Positions 26,251 to 34,596 of a stretch of DNA of 64,000 nt are shown here, in pieces. Source of the stretch: Pseudoclavibacter sp. AY1F1 (GTDB lineage Bacteria > Actinomycetota > Actinomycetes > Actinomycetales > Microbacteriaceae); assembly GCF_002931075.1 (NCBI RefSeq), contig NZ_PSTQ01000001.1:1-64000 (forward strand), given 5' to 3'. Numbering within the stretch: position 1 is the stretch's first letter; every line of letters begins with the position of its first letter. The translations under genes and the position numbers were made by a program. The notes beneath the pieces were generated by a model, which made no database searches, had not been told where the DNA came from, and saw only the letters and a list, made by a program, of their open reading frames with translations.

Positions 26251-27221
26251 TGCACACCTACCGTCGCGTCCGGGGCTGGCTGTGACGATCGGATGATCTG
26301 CACATCCCAACCGAACGGAGCGAGCTGGCTGCCGAGCTTCGCAGCTGCTTCGATCAGGTCTTCCAAGCCGGTGAGAGGTTGGGAACTTGGATTACGTATC
26401 CGACTCATGCTGGTTGCCCTGGTCAGAGCTGCAACATCGCGCAGATCGGACTCGATGTAGACCTCGGTCGTCGCGAGAGACGCATGCCCGAGTAGCTCTT
26501 GAGTGGCCCGGATGTCCTTCGTCTCGCGGAACCCCTTAGTCCCTGCTCGGTGTCGAAGTGAGTGGGGAAACTCCTCGGGCATGAGCCGTTTGACGTACTC
26601 GTAGACGGTATGGCTGTGAAGGTGGGTTCCCGGGAAGCGTCCGGGGAAGTAGTAGTGCTGTCCCGGGAGGACCTGTCCCTCGAGTTCGACTAAGAGGTGC
26701 AGCGTGTCCGAGTCGAGTGGCAGAACTCGCTCCCGTGATCCCTTACCGACGACTCTGAGCGTGCTGCCGTCTCTGGCCGAGAGCGGCAGGCTGGCAATCT
26801 CGTTGCGTCGAAGCCCCATCGACGCCGCCAGCGCAATGATTGCCCGCTCCACCAGTGTTCCGCTGTCGAACGCTGCTAGCACGACTTCATCTGGCGCTGG
26901 GCGGCGGGCTCGGCGCTTGGGGACCTTGATGGGTGGAAGGCTCTCGCTCGGGTCTTCGGATGCTCGTCCGTCCTGGACTCTCCACTGGTAGTAGCTCCGG
27001 AGCGTGCCGCGAATCCGTTTGCTGTACGAAGGGCTCCAGTCCGAGTAGCCGTTTGACATGTAGGTGAGCAGTTCGCGTGCGGTTGCTTTGCGGGGCAGGA
27101 GCCCAGTCGTGCGCTGGAAGCGTTCTAGGTCGCCTAGCCTCTGCTCGATAGTCCCCGGAGCTTTCCGGCCTGCGTAGAGGTAGTGACGGTAGTCCCTGTA
27201 CTCGTCGTTCACTGTATCCAT
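26247..27221 (-). CDS. Tyrosine recombinase (element integrase)
   Basis: 324 residues. An N-terminal SAM-like core-binding domain (about 5-95) is followed by the catalytic domain with Arg138 (GLRRNE), His220 and Arg223 (HSLRHRAG), His246 (LLGHASLATTEVY) and Tyr255. The complete R-H-R-H-Y set suggests an active enzyme. The gene starts about 130 bases from the tRNA fragment that forms attR, the usual arrangement for site-specific integration. It leads a three-gene overlapping operon that runs leftwards into the element. Confidence 0.93.
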   Translation of the reverse strand: MDTVNDEYRDYRHYLYAGRKAPGTIEQRLGDLERFQRTTGLLPRKATARELLTYMSNGYSDWSPSYSKRIRGTLRSYYQWRVQDGRASEDPSESLPPIKVPKRRARRPAPDEVVLAAFDSGTLVERAIIALAASMGLRRNEIASLPLSARDGSTLRVVGKGSRERVLPLDSDTLHLLVELEGQVLPGQHYYFPGRFPGTHLHSHTVYEYVKRLMPEEFPHSLRHRAGTKGFRETKDIRATQELLGHASLATTEVYIESDLRDVAALTRATSMSRIRNPSSQPLTGLEDLIEAAAKLGSQLAPFGWDVQIIRSSQPAPDATVGVQ

Positions 27222-27352
27222 GTAGCAGAATCCGGGGATCGGGACAGTCCCGTAGAATTACCGGTTATCTCGTTGGTGCTGAAGGTGGCTGAGGGCAAGA
27301 CCCAGGATGGTCAGTGGGGCGGCCCAGAACGTTGGCTGCCCGAGGTTTGAAA

Positions 27353-27396
27353 CTTCATAATCCGCGGGTCGTGGGTTCGAGCCCCACCGGGCCCAC
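27353..27396 (+). repeat. attR: 3' fragment of a CAU-anticodon tRNA
   Basis: The anticodon CAT sits at 27356-27358. It is followed by the 3' anticodon-stem strand, variable loop, T-arm (GTGGG TTCGAGC CCCAC at 27371-27387), acceptor strand CGGGCCC and discriminator A (27395). The 5' half of a tRNA is absent: the bases before 27353 do not pair with the 3' strands. This is the duplicated 3' end left by integration into a tRNA-Met type gene, with the integrase alongside. The intact tRNA and the second copy should lie at the other end of the element. Confidence 0.85.
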
Positions 27397-27402
27397 TCCT
27401 CC

Positions 27403-27939
27403 TCATGTCGTTGCTGCAGCCCAGTTTCGGCGTAGGTAGTCGGCGACGAAGATGTTGCCGATGAGCGGACCTGCGGCGAAGATGACAAGTCCCACCAGCC
27501 AGGCGTCGCTCCCGCGGAATACGAGCAGACCGAGCGTCGAGACGACGATCACGGCGACGGATGCGAGGATCCCGTTCCTGCGGACTTTGCCCTGCCAGTG
27601 CGCTCCGGAGGCGATCATGACAAGTCCCGCGATCCACCCCAGGACGGGCACGAGGTACCAGCCGGCGACGAGCACGACCAACGTCACGATGGCGTAGCCG
27701 CGCGGTGTCTCTGTTGTCGCTGGCGGTGCGGCCTCCTCGCGTGCGGCGGCCGCGATCACTCGAGGGTCGCCGAGTTCCGTCAAGCGAATCCGCGTCGCGC
27801 CTTCGTCGAGCCCACGAAGGTCGTCGGCGATGTCGCTGAGGATCTCCGCCTGGAGATACTTCGGGGTGTCCGCGAGCGCCGCATCCAGTTCCCTCAGGTA
27901 GCCCAGGGCGACTTCATTCTGCGATTCGAAAGGCTTCAT
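27403..27939 (-). CDS. HAAS/DUF1700-like membrane protein paired with PadR
   Basis: 178 residues from the ATG at 27939; the upstream open frame is shadow. The N-terminal half is a soluble helical domain with LGYLRELDAALADTPKYLQA and IRLTELGDPRVIAAAARE, typical of the HAAS signalling domain. Three or four membrane helices follow (about 90-170). It begins two bases after the stop of the PadR-type regulator gene and shares its operon. HAAS proteins generally pass envelope signals alongside a PadR repressor. Confidence 0.75.
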   Translation of the reverse strand: MKPFESQNEVALGYLRELDAALADTPKYLQAEILSDIADDLRGLDEGATRIRLTELGDPRVIAAAAREEAAPPATTETPRGYAIVTLVVLVAGWYLVPVLGWIAGLVMIASGAHWQGKVRRNGILASVAVIVVSTLGLLVFRGSDAWLVGLVIFAAGPLIGNIFVADYLRRNWAAATT

Positions 27940-27941
27940 TC

Positions 27942-28322
27942 CTAGCCTGCTTCCTTCTGGTCGAGCGGGCGGCCGGCGTCGGGGTGCGCCAGGTCGGTAT
28001 GGGGTTCGATGACTGCTCCGACGGCTGCCGCGAACGGCAGCCACTGTGCACGGAACTGCTCCAGCTGGGCGAGTCCTTCTTCAGTGATGGCGAAGTACTT
28101 GCGGGGGCGGGCAGAATCTGACTCGTCGGCGTGCGCGACGATCAGGCGTCGCTCGCGCAGCCGGTTCAGCAAGGGGTAGAGGGTGCCGATGCTGCCGATG
28201 AGGCCAAGCTCGACCAGGCGTTCGGAGATGCGCCACCCGTAGGCGGGCCCCTGTTGGAGCAGCCCCAGGACGCAGTACTCGACGACGCCCTTGCGAAGTT
28301 GTGCGCCAACGGGAGTGGTCAT
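27942..28322 (-). CDS. PadR-family transcriptional repressor
   Basis: 126 residues from ATG 28322. The winged helix begins LRKGVVEYCVLGLLQQGPAY and continues GTLYPLLNRLRERRLI (recognition helix) and RPRKYFAITEEG (wing), all standard for PadR. A short acidic, partly helical C-terminus completes a PadR-s2 type protein. It heads a two-gene unit with the HAAS membrane protein. A 19-bp palindrome lies 12 bases upstream of the start, the expected autoregulatory site. Confidence 0.88.
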   Translation of the reverse strand: MTTPVGAQLRKGVVEYCVLGLLQQGPAYGWRISERLVELGLIGSIGTLYPLLNRLRERRLIVAHADESDSARPRKYFAITEEGLAQLEQFRAQWLPFAAAVGAVIEPHTDLAHPDAGRPLDQKEAG

Positions 28323-28333
28323 GCATTGCACAC

Positions 28334-28352
28334 TATCTTGCATTGCAAGATA
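28334..28352. promoter_or_regulatory. PadR operator palindrome
   Basis: A perfect 19-bp palindrome, TATCTTGCA-T-TGCAAGATA, immediately upstream of the padR start. A further TGCATTGCA copy of the half-site lies at about 28322-28330, overlapping the start codon. Together they suggest autorepression. Confidence 0.8.
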
Positions 28353-28560
28353 AAACCAGGAGATGGCTGTGGCTCAAGTAGAAACGAAGGGAGCGGTCTG
28401 AGGCGGGCCAGGCTCCGTTACGCTCGCGGGGTGAATGCTGACGACGAGACGGCTATCCGCGCCACACCAAACGCGTCATGGCTTCCCACAGGCGGGAGGG
28501 CAGAGGTGGTTCGTCGTGCCAGCGTTCCGAGCCCGATGTGCATGGTCCGCCTTTTGCTTC

Positions 28561-29076
28561 GCCGAGGCGACGCAGTGCATCGTCGTGATGAACAGGGGTC
28601 GCATCGAGCAGGTGGATGTCCCGGACACGGTCTATCGGCGACCCGAATCAGTGTTCGTCGCCGACTTCATCGGCCGCGCGACGTTCCTCGACGCAACCCT
28701 CCTGGCGGAGCCGGCGGATGGACGGGCGCGCGTTGTCGCGCTCGGCCGGGAGTTCGAGACCGACTGCCAGGACGGCGTCACGATCGACACGGAGGTGCTC
28801 CTCATGATCAGGCCGGAGTCGGTCCGCCTCTCCGAGCGCGTCGAGGCTGAAGAGGTGCACGGGGACATCGGGCGCGTCCTCAACGCCATCTTCCACGGAG
28901 ACAGCGTCGAGTACGAGATCGAGACAGACACAGGAACGATCGTCGCGCAGGTCTCGGACCCCTCGGTGGAGGACATCCTGAAGCCGATGGACTGCGTGCG
29001 CGTGAGCCTCGCACAGGACCGCGGATGGCTGCTGCCGAAGACGGACTACGAGGACGACGGGACGGCGGCACACTAG
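28561..29076 (+). pseudogene. C-terminal remnant of a PotA-type ABC transporter ATPase
   Basis: From about 28570 the frame reads EATQCIVVMNRGRIEQVDVP followed by DTVYRRPESVFVADFIGR, the end of a spermidine/Fe-type ABC ATPase. A complete TOBE-like domain follows to the stop at 29076. The nucleotide-binding domain (Walker A, signature and Walker B) is missing, and sequence before 28560 is unrelated. It cannot power transport. An in-frame ATG at 28588 could still express the regulatory domain alone. Confidence 0.75.
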
Positions 29077-29204
29077 CGACGCGCGTTCCGCGACCGGCCG
29101 CTGGCGTCCTGCATCCACTGCTCGTCGGGTCACTCTCTTTCTCGGAGAGGGTGACCCGGTCCGCTTCGCCAATCGCCCGCATCCGAGCCGCTATAGTCAC
29201 GAAC

Positions 29205-30227
29205 ATGGAGCCTGAAGACACCTCCCCAGTGGGGATGGCGAGCATCGCCGCCGCCGCGGGCGTTTCCGTCTCCACCGTCTCGAGGGCGCTCAGCGGGGTG
29301 CCGGGAGTCTCGACCGCGAAGCGCGCCGAGATCCGCCGGATCGCACGCGCGCAGGGCTACCTGGCCGACGAATCGGCCCGGGATGCGGGCAGAGATGTTC
29401 GAGCCGCGGGTCGGATCACGGCTGTCATCCCGGAACCCGACCGCTGGGTGTTCGGTTCGATCCTGGCGGGGCTGCACGACGTGCTGACTCCGACGGGTGC
29501 GACGCTCACGGTCTATCAGGGCCTGTCCGGCAGCGAGCGGGCGAAGCTCTTTGAGGCAACCGCCCTCTCTCGCAACAGCGACGTCGTTGTGCTTGTCCCG
29601 ATGCCACGGCGCATGCCGGTCCCCGACGTGCGCCGCCTCGGCGTGCCCGTCGTGGTCGCGGGGTCCCTTGTGGAGGGCGTGGCGAGCGTCGGCATCGACG
29701 ACGACATTGTCGGCCAGCAGGCCACCAACTACCTCATCAACAGCGGATGCAAGAGCATCGTCTACGTGTCGAGCACCGACCACGAGGGCACGCCAGGCAA
29801 CGCCTCCCGTCGGCGTGCCGAGGGCTTCGCGGCGCGGATGCAGCGCGCCGGGCTCGACCCCAGCTGGCAGGTGCAGGTGCCGTTCGGGACAGGCGCGGGC
29901 CAAGCCGCGGCCGAGCAGCTCCTGGCGGGCGATCGCCTCCCCGACGCCGTCTTCGCGTCGTCCGATGATCTCGCTTCCGGCATGATGTCGGCGTTCCGGA
30001 AGGCGGGGGTGCGCATCCCGGAGGACCTCTCGATCATCGGAGTCGACGACAGCCCCATTGCGAGCCTCATGCACCTGACGACGATCGCGCAGCCGGCGCG
30101 TCAGCAGGGCCACCTCGCTGCATCTATGGCGTTGCGAGCGCTCCAGGGGGACCCGCCGAGCGAGCCGGTCACGCTCGAGACACGCCTCGTCGTGCGCGAG
30201 TCGACGGGGCGTTCCACCTCGAGCTGA
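29205..30227 (+). CDS. LacI-family repressor of the trehalose genes
   Basis: 340 residues from ATG 29205. The N-terminal helix-turn-helix and hinge (IAAAAGVSVSTVSRALSG, about 14-31) precede a periplasmic-binding-protein-like sensor with the usual IIGVDDSPIASLMHLTTIAQ near the C-terminus. It is transcribed toward treC and the PTS permease, which follow it in the same direction. A palindromic TTGCGCAA site lies in front of treC, so it probably represses those genes in the absence of trehalose or trehalose-6-phosphate. The target assignment is from gene order. Confidence 0.87.
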   Translation: MEPEDTSPVGMASIAAAAGVSVSTVSRALSGVPGVSTAKRAEIRRIARAQGYLADESARDAGRDVRAAGRITAVIPEPDRWVFGSILAGLHDVLTPTGATLTVYQGLSGSERAKLFEATALSRNSDVVVLVPMPRRMPVPDVRRLGVPVVVAGSLVEGVASVGIDDDIVGQQATNYLINSGCKSIVYVSSTDHEGTPGNASRRRAEGFAARMQRAGLDPSWQVQVPFGTGAGQAAAEQLLAGDRLPDAVFASSDDLASGMMSAFRKAGVRIPEDLSIIGVDDSPIASLMHLTTIAQPARQQGHLAASMALRALQGDPPSEPVTLETRLVVRESTGRSTSS

Positions 30228-30233
30228 CGAGCG

Positions 30234-30323
30234 TTGCGCGCTGTGCTCTCTCCGGCTTACGCGCTGTGCTCTTTCTCTCTTGCGCACTGTGCTCTTTCCA
30301 CTTGCGCGCTGTGCTCTTTCCAC
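30234..30323. repeat. Four tandem 22-23 bp repeats upstream of treC
   Basis: Units at 30234-30256, 30257-30279, 30280-30301 and 30302-30323 share TTGCGCGCTGTGCTCTTTCC with few changes. They sit between the repressor stop and the operator-like palindrome. The fifth position starts with the same TTGCGC but turns into the palindrome. Confidence 0.9.
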
Positions 30324-30334
30324 TTGCGCAAAGT
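30322..30334. promoter_or_regulatory. LacI-type operator upstream of treC
   Basis: ACTTGCGCAAAGT, with the palindromic core TTGCGCAA at 30324-30331, about 60 bases before the treC start. It is followed by two TCACGCAA copies (30334-30341 and 30345-30352). A central CG flanked by inverted repeats is characteristic of LacI-family operators. Confidence 0.65.
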
Positions 30335-30393
30335 CACGCAACAGTCACGCAAGCGCCCGAAAAGGCCTCGCTTCCGGTTCTAGGCTTTGGCCG

Positions 30394-32073
30394 ATGCGTA
30401 CAGAATCCAACGGCGGCTTCCAGCAGAGCACCGTCTACCAGATCTACCCGAAGTCGTTTCTCGACTCCACGGGGAGCGGCGTCGGCGACCTGCGCGGCGT
30501 GATCCAGAAGATCCCGTACATCGCCTCCCTCGGCGTCGACATGGTGTGGTTCAACCCGTTCTTCGAGTCGCCGCAGGCCGACAACGGCTACGACATCTCC
30601 GACTACTACCGCATCGACCCCGAGATGGGAACGATGGCGGATTTCGAGGAGCTTGTCGAGGGCCTCAAGGCCGAGGGCATCGAGGTCATGCTCGACATGG
30701 TGCTCAACCACACGTCGACAGAGCACGTGTGGTTCCAACGGGCGCTCGCGGGGGATCCCGAGTACTGCGACTTCTATTACGTGCGACCGGCTGGCTCAGA
30801 CGGGGGACTGCCGAACAACTGGGTCTCGAAGTTCGGTGGTCCGGCGTGGAGCCGCTTCGGTGAGACCGACGACTACTACCTGCACCTCTTCGACCGCACG
30901 CAGGCTGATCTCAACTGGCATAATCCTCGAGTTCGCCGCGAGATGGCGAAGGTCGTCGAGTTCTGGCGCGTGAAGGGCGTGCGCGGTTTCCGCTTCGACG
31001 TCATCAACCTCATCTCGAAACCCGTCGACCTGCCCTCGGCTCCTGAAGGCGCCGACGACCGGTTCATGTACACCGATGGCGACCTCGTCACGACGTTCCT
31101 CCGCGAGCTGGCTGAGGCCTCCTACGGGAAGGACGCCGGATGCGTGACGGTCGGCGAGATGTCCTCGACCTCCATCGAGCGGTGCGTCGAGTACTCGCAT
31201 CCCGACTCCGGCGCCCTCTCCATGGTGTTCAACTTCCACCACCTCAAGGTCGACTACGCGGACGGGAAGAAGTGGTCGCGTGCACGCTTCGAGCTCGACG
31301 ACCTCCGTCGTGTCCTGATGGAGTGGGCTGATGGCATGCAGGCTGGCGGTGGCTGGAATGCCCTGTTCTGGAACAACCACGACCAGCCGCGCGCGCTCAA
31401 CCGCTTCGGCGACCCGACGGCGTACAGGGTCGAGTCGGCGACCATGCACGCCACCGTCCTGCACCTCTTCCGCGGCACGCCGTACGTGTACATGGGCGAG
31501 GAGATCGGCATGACCGACCCCGAGTACATGAGCATCGGCGACTACGTTGACGTCGAGGCGGTGAACGCCCACAAAGCACTGGTCGGCACCGGGATGTCCG
31601 ACGAGGATGCGCTGGAGATCGTGCGCGCGAAGGCCCGCGACAACGCACGCACCCCGATGCAGTGGGACGCGGGCCCGAGCGCCGGCTTCACTGCGGGCAC
31701 ACCATGGCTCAGGCCCACGAACGGCGACCTCATCAACGTGGCCGCCGAGGAGACCGACGGGCGCATCTTGCCCTACTACCGCACGCTCATCGAGCTGCGG
31801 AAGACGCATCCCGTGATCAGTCACGGTGAGGTCGCTGGCGTCGCTCTCGACCACCCTCACGTGTTCGCCTACGAGCGCACCCACGGGACGACGCGGCTGC
31901 TTGTCCTCGCGAACTTCTCCGCAGCCTCGACCCGAATCGAGGTGCCGGCCGAGTTCATCTCCGGTCGTGTGCTCATTTCCAACACCGATCGCCTCGACGC
32001 ACCGGCCATCTCCGACGTCGAGCTGGCGCCGTACGAGGCGCTCGCGATCATCCTCGAATCTTCCGAAAGCTAG
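30394..32073 (+). CDS. treC: Trehalose-6-phosphate hydrolase (GH13)
   Basis: 559 residues, close to E. coli TreC (551). It matches that enzyme through the whole length: VYQIYPKSFLDSTGSGVGDL near the start, LDMVLNHTS, the catalytic nucleophile Asp in GFRFDVINLISK, the acid/base Glu in VTVGEMSSTS, FNFHHLKVDY, NNHDQPRALNRFG and TPMQW. It hydrolyses trehalose-6-phosphate to glucose and glucose-6-phosphate in the cytoplasm. The PTS permease begins eight bases after its stop, so import and hydrolysis are co-expressed. The upstream open frame runs through the tandem repeats and is not coding. Confidence 0.93.
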   Translation: MRTESNGGFQQSTVYQIYPKSFLDSTGSGVGDLRGVIQKIPYIASLGVDMVWFNPFFESPQADNGYDISDYYRIDPEMGTMADFEELVEGLKAEGIEVMLDMVLNHTSTEHVWFQRALAGDPEYCDFYYVRPAGSDGGLPNNWVSKFGGPAWSRFGETDDYYLHLFDRTQADLNWHNPRVRREMAKVVEFWRVKGVRGFRFDVINLISKPVDLPSAPEGADDRFMYTDGDLVTTFLRELAEASYGKDAGCVTVGEMSSTSIERCVEYSHPDSGALSMVFNFHHLKVDYADGKKWSRARFELDDLRRVLMEWADGMQAGGGWNALFWNNHDQPRALNRFGDPTAYRVESATMHATVLHLFRGTPYVYMGEEIGMTDPEYMSIGDYVDVEAVNAHKALVGTGMSDEDALEIVRAKARDNARTPMQWDAGPSAGFTAGTPWLRPTNGDLINVAAEETDGRILPYYRTLIELRKTHPVISHGEVAGVALDHPHVFAYERTHGTTRLLVLANFSAASTRIEVPAEFISGRVLISNTDRLDAPAISDVELAPYEALAIILESSES

Positions 32074-32081
32074 GAGCAGTA

Positions 32082-34163
32082 ATGTCAGAAACCGAACTGA
32101 GTGGTGGCATCGTCGCGCCGCTCGCCGGCGCGATGGTCGCCATCACCGACGTCCCAGACCCCGTGTTCGCCTCGAAGGCGATGGGCGACGGGTTCGCCGT
32201 GGCACCGAGCGCTGACGACGTCGTCGCGCCGTGCGCTGGAACCGTCATCATGGTCGCCAAGACCGCGCACGCGTTCGGGATCCGCACCGACGACGGGCTC
32301 GAGGTCCTGGTGCACATGGGCATCGACACCGTCGAGCTCGAAGGGGCGCCGTTCTCGATGCACGTCGAAGTCGACGAACGCGTCGAGGCGGGGCAGCCAC
32401 TTGGACGGATGGACCTCGCGGCCGTCGAGGCGGCAGGCAAGAGCACGATGACCATGGTCATCTTCCTGAACCTGGCCCAGAAGAAGGGGACCGTGCAGGC
32501 AGTGACCGGACCCATCGGGCTCGGCGAGCGTGCCGCGACCCTCGACATTCCCGAGGCGGATGCACCTGCACCGGCGGCAGCGCCGATCGCCGCACCCGCG
32601 GACGCTGACCCTGCGACCGTGGTGGCGGCGACGGGCAAGCCAGAGGTCGCGGCGGGGCACCCATCCGGCAAGACCGGTTTCGACGCCCTCGCCTACGACA
32701 TCGTGGAGGGAGTGGGTGGCAAGGACAACATCCGCACTGTGATCCACTGCATCACCCGTGTGCGCTTCACGCTCAAGGACGAGTCGATCGCCAACGATGA
32801 CCTCGTCTCGAACCTCGGCGGCGTCATCGACGTCATGAAGGCCGGCGGTCAGTATCAGGTGGTCATCGGACCGGACGTCGAGGACGTCTATGACGCCGTG
32901 GTTCGCGTGATCGGCGGCACGGGGGAGGCATCCGCCGATGCTGAGCCGGTCGAGCGGCCGACCACCGTCGTCGGCTGGTTCCAGTTCGGCTTCAGCTCCC
33001 TCATCGGCGTCATCACGGGGTCGATGATCCCCGTGATCGGCCTGCTCGCCGCATCCGGAATCCTCAAGGGCATCCTCGCCCTCCTGACGCAGTTCGGCGT
33101 GGTCGAGAGCGACAGCTCAACGTACGCGCTCATCGACGCCATGTCGTCGTCGATGTTCTACTTCCTGCCCATCATCATCGGCTTCACGGCTGCGAAGCGC
33201 TTCGGTGCCGACCCCATCATCGTCGCGATCATCGGCGGCGTGCTCGTGTTCCCGTCGGTCGTCACGATGTCGAACCCGGAAGCCGACGGTTACATGGTCG
33301 TCAGCCAATTCGGCAACACGATCTTCAACGCCGACTTCTTCGGCATCCCCGTCGCGCTCCCGCAGGGCAATGCCTACGCGTACTCGATCTTCCCGATCAT
33401 CGTGGCCGCCTACCTGGCGTCGCTGCTCGAGCCGCAGCTGAAGAAGTACATCCCGTCGGTTGTGCGGATGATCTTCGCGCCTCTCCTCGAGGTGTTCATC
33501 ATCTCGACCGTGATGCTCGTCGTCTTCGGCCCGATCATCATGTTCATCTCTGGCGGTATCGCCAACGGCATCAACGGAGTGCTCGAGCTCAACTACGCCA
33601 TCGCGGGGCTCGTCATCGGCGCCTTCTACCAGTGCCTCGTCATCTTCGGCCTGCACTGGGCGGTCATCCCGCTTGTCGCCTCGCAGATCGCGATCGACGG
33701 CTCGTCGCCGCTCAACGCGATCATCTCGGCCACCATGGTCGCTCAGGGTGGCGGTGCGCTTGCCATCTGGATCAAGACGCGCAGCCAGAAGATCAAGACC
33801 CTCGCGGGCCCCGCTACCATCTCGGCGTTCGCCGGCATCACCGAGCCTGCCATGTATGGCCTCAACCTCAAGTACGGGCGCGTCTTCATCACCGCGTCAG
33901 CTGGTGGAGCGGTCGGCGGGTTCCTCACGGGGCTCATGGATGTGAATATGTACGGCTTCACTGGCGCGTTCGTCGGGTTCCCCTCGTTTGTCAACCCTGA
34001 GGGGCTCGACCACAGCTTCTGGGGCTTCCTCATCGCCTCAGCGGCGGCGCTCGTCGTGTCGTTCACGCTCACGTACTTCTTCGGGTACAGCGATAACGAC
34101 CTCGAGACCGAGCGCGCCGTCAAGAAGGTGCGTCTCGGGAAGCGCGAGCCCGCGGGCGTCTAG
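32082..34163 (+). CDS. Trehalose PTS permease with unusual IIA-IIB-IIC order
   Basis: 693 residues. The N-terminal IIA domain (about 1-165) is Crr-like with the phospho-histidine region VLVHMGIDTVELEG. After an Ala/Pro linker the IIB domain (about 200-285) has the phospho-cysteine in HCITRVRF. The C-terminal IIC domain (about 295-680) has eight or more membrane helices and GITEPAMYGLN near the end. The Glc/beta-glucoside superfamily usually runs IIB-IIC-IIA or lacks IIA, so a leading IIA is notable. Placement after treC points to trehalose as substrate; the sequence alone would also allow another glucoside. Confidence 0.87.
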   Translation: MSETELSGGIVAPLAGAMVAITDVPDPVFASKAMGDGFAVAPSADDVVAPCAGTVIMVAKTAHAFGIRTDDGLEVLVHMGIDTVELEGAPFSMHVEVDERVEAGQPLGRMDLAAVEAAGKSTMTMVIFLNLAQKKGTVQAVTGPIGLGERAATLDIPEADAPAPAAAPIAAPADADPATVVAATGKPEVAAGHPSGKTGFDALAYDIVEGVGGKDNIRTVIHCITRVRFTLKDESIANDDLVSNLGGVIDVMKAGGQYQVVIGPDVEDVYDAVVRVIGGTGEASADAEPVERPTTVVGWFQFGFSSLIGVITGSMIPVIGLLAASGILKGILALLTQFGVVESDSSTYALIDAMSSSMFYFLPIIIGFTAAKRFGADPIIVAIIGGVLVFPSVVTMSNPEADGYMVVSQFGNTIFNADFFGIPVALPQGNAYAYSIFPIIVAAYLASLLEPQLKKYIPSVVRMIFAPLLEVFIISTVMLVVFGPIIMFISGGIANGINGVLELNYAIAGLVIGAFYQCLVIFGLHWAVIPLVASQIAIDGSSPLNAIISATMVAQGGGALAIWIKTRSQKIKTLAGPATISAFAGITEPAMYGLNLKYGRVFITASAGGAVGGFLTGLMDVNMYGFTGAFVGFPSFVNPEGLDHSFWGFLIASAAALVVSFTLTYFFGYSDNDLETERAVKKVRLGKREPAGV

Positions 34164-34208
34164 AGTTCCCTCTTCGCCACCTCGGTGGCGGTGAGGGGCG
34201 GCAGAGCG

Positions 34209-34261
34209 AAAACCCCGGTAGTCGGTCGAGGATGCGCACTCGAACGGCTGCCGGGGATTTT
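34209..34261 (+). terminator. Terminator of the trehalose operon
   Basis: AAAACCCCGGTAG (34209-34221) pairs with CTGCCGGGGATTTT (34248-34261) with inner pairing GTCGGTCGAG/CTCGAACGGC. It ends in TTTT and lies 45 bases after the PTS stop. Confidence 0.75.
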
Positions 34262-34337
34262 CGGTCTTGGGTCGCTCGTCGGCGTCAGCCGTACTCGCGC
34301 AATGCCGCGCCGGCGTCCTCGACGATGACGTCCGCCC

Positions 34338-34466
34338 GGCCGAGGTGCGGATATCGGTGAGTGCGGGCCCGTCGATGAGTGCGCGGCACAGCGCGTCCAC
34401 TGCCGCCGCCGGAGTCAGCAGAGCCTCGACATCGGTGGCGTCGAGGTACGGGATGCGCGCGCTCAT
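34338..34466 (-). pseudogene. N-terminal stub of an ornithine cyclodeaminase-family gene
   Basis: From the ATG at 34466 the minus strand reads SARIPYLDATDVEALLTPAA then AVDALCRALIDGP, the typical start of ornithine cyclodeaminase/mu-crystallin proteins. After about 40 residues the similarity stops and the frame runs into the trehalose operon terminator. The catalytic and NAD-binding parts are gone. Identification rests on a short segment. Confidence 0.45.
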
Positions 34467-34596
34467 CGCAGCACGAACCCTGGCGTCATCGCAATCACAC
34501 TCAAGGACGGTGTGCCCGGACGGTAGGGCGGGTGCGTGACACGCGACGCGCGCATCCCTCGAACACCCCGTAGTACATAGGTACGATGGTTCGGTC

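Larger units (their letters stand above)
1..27396. mobile_element. Right part of an integrated conjugative/mobilizable element, ending at attR
   Basis: The block holds a MobF relaxase-helicase, a DarB-like methylase-helicase, surface adhesins, a defence pair and a terminal tyrosine integrase. It is bounded on the right by a 3' fragment of a CAU-anticodon tRNA. The fragment reads on the plus strand and has no 5' half, so the intact tRNA and other att site should lie left of position 1. Chromosome-type genes start right after it. No type IV secretion ATPase or pilus gene is in view, so whether the element is self-transmissible (ICE) or mobilizable (IME) cannot be decided here. Several broken genes inside suggest ongoing decay or cargo turnover. 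Confidence 0.85.

Noticed and set aside
27258-27488. Minus-strand ORF across the tRNA fragment (contains WARWGSNPRPADYEVSN)
   Set aside because: That peptide is the familiar false translation of a tRNA 3' end; the DNA is the att site.
30280-30393. Longer treC start upstream
   Set aside because: It would translate the tandem repeats and operator; homology to TreC begins just after the ATG at 30394.
33117-33656. Minus-strand 179-residue acidic ORF inside the PTS gene
   Set aside because: Asp/Glu/Arg/His-only composition and full overlap with conserved membrane coding sequence.
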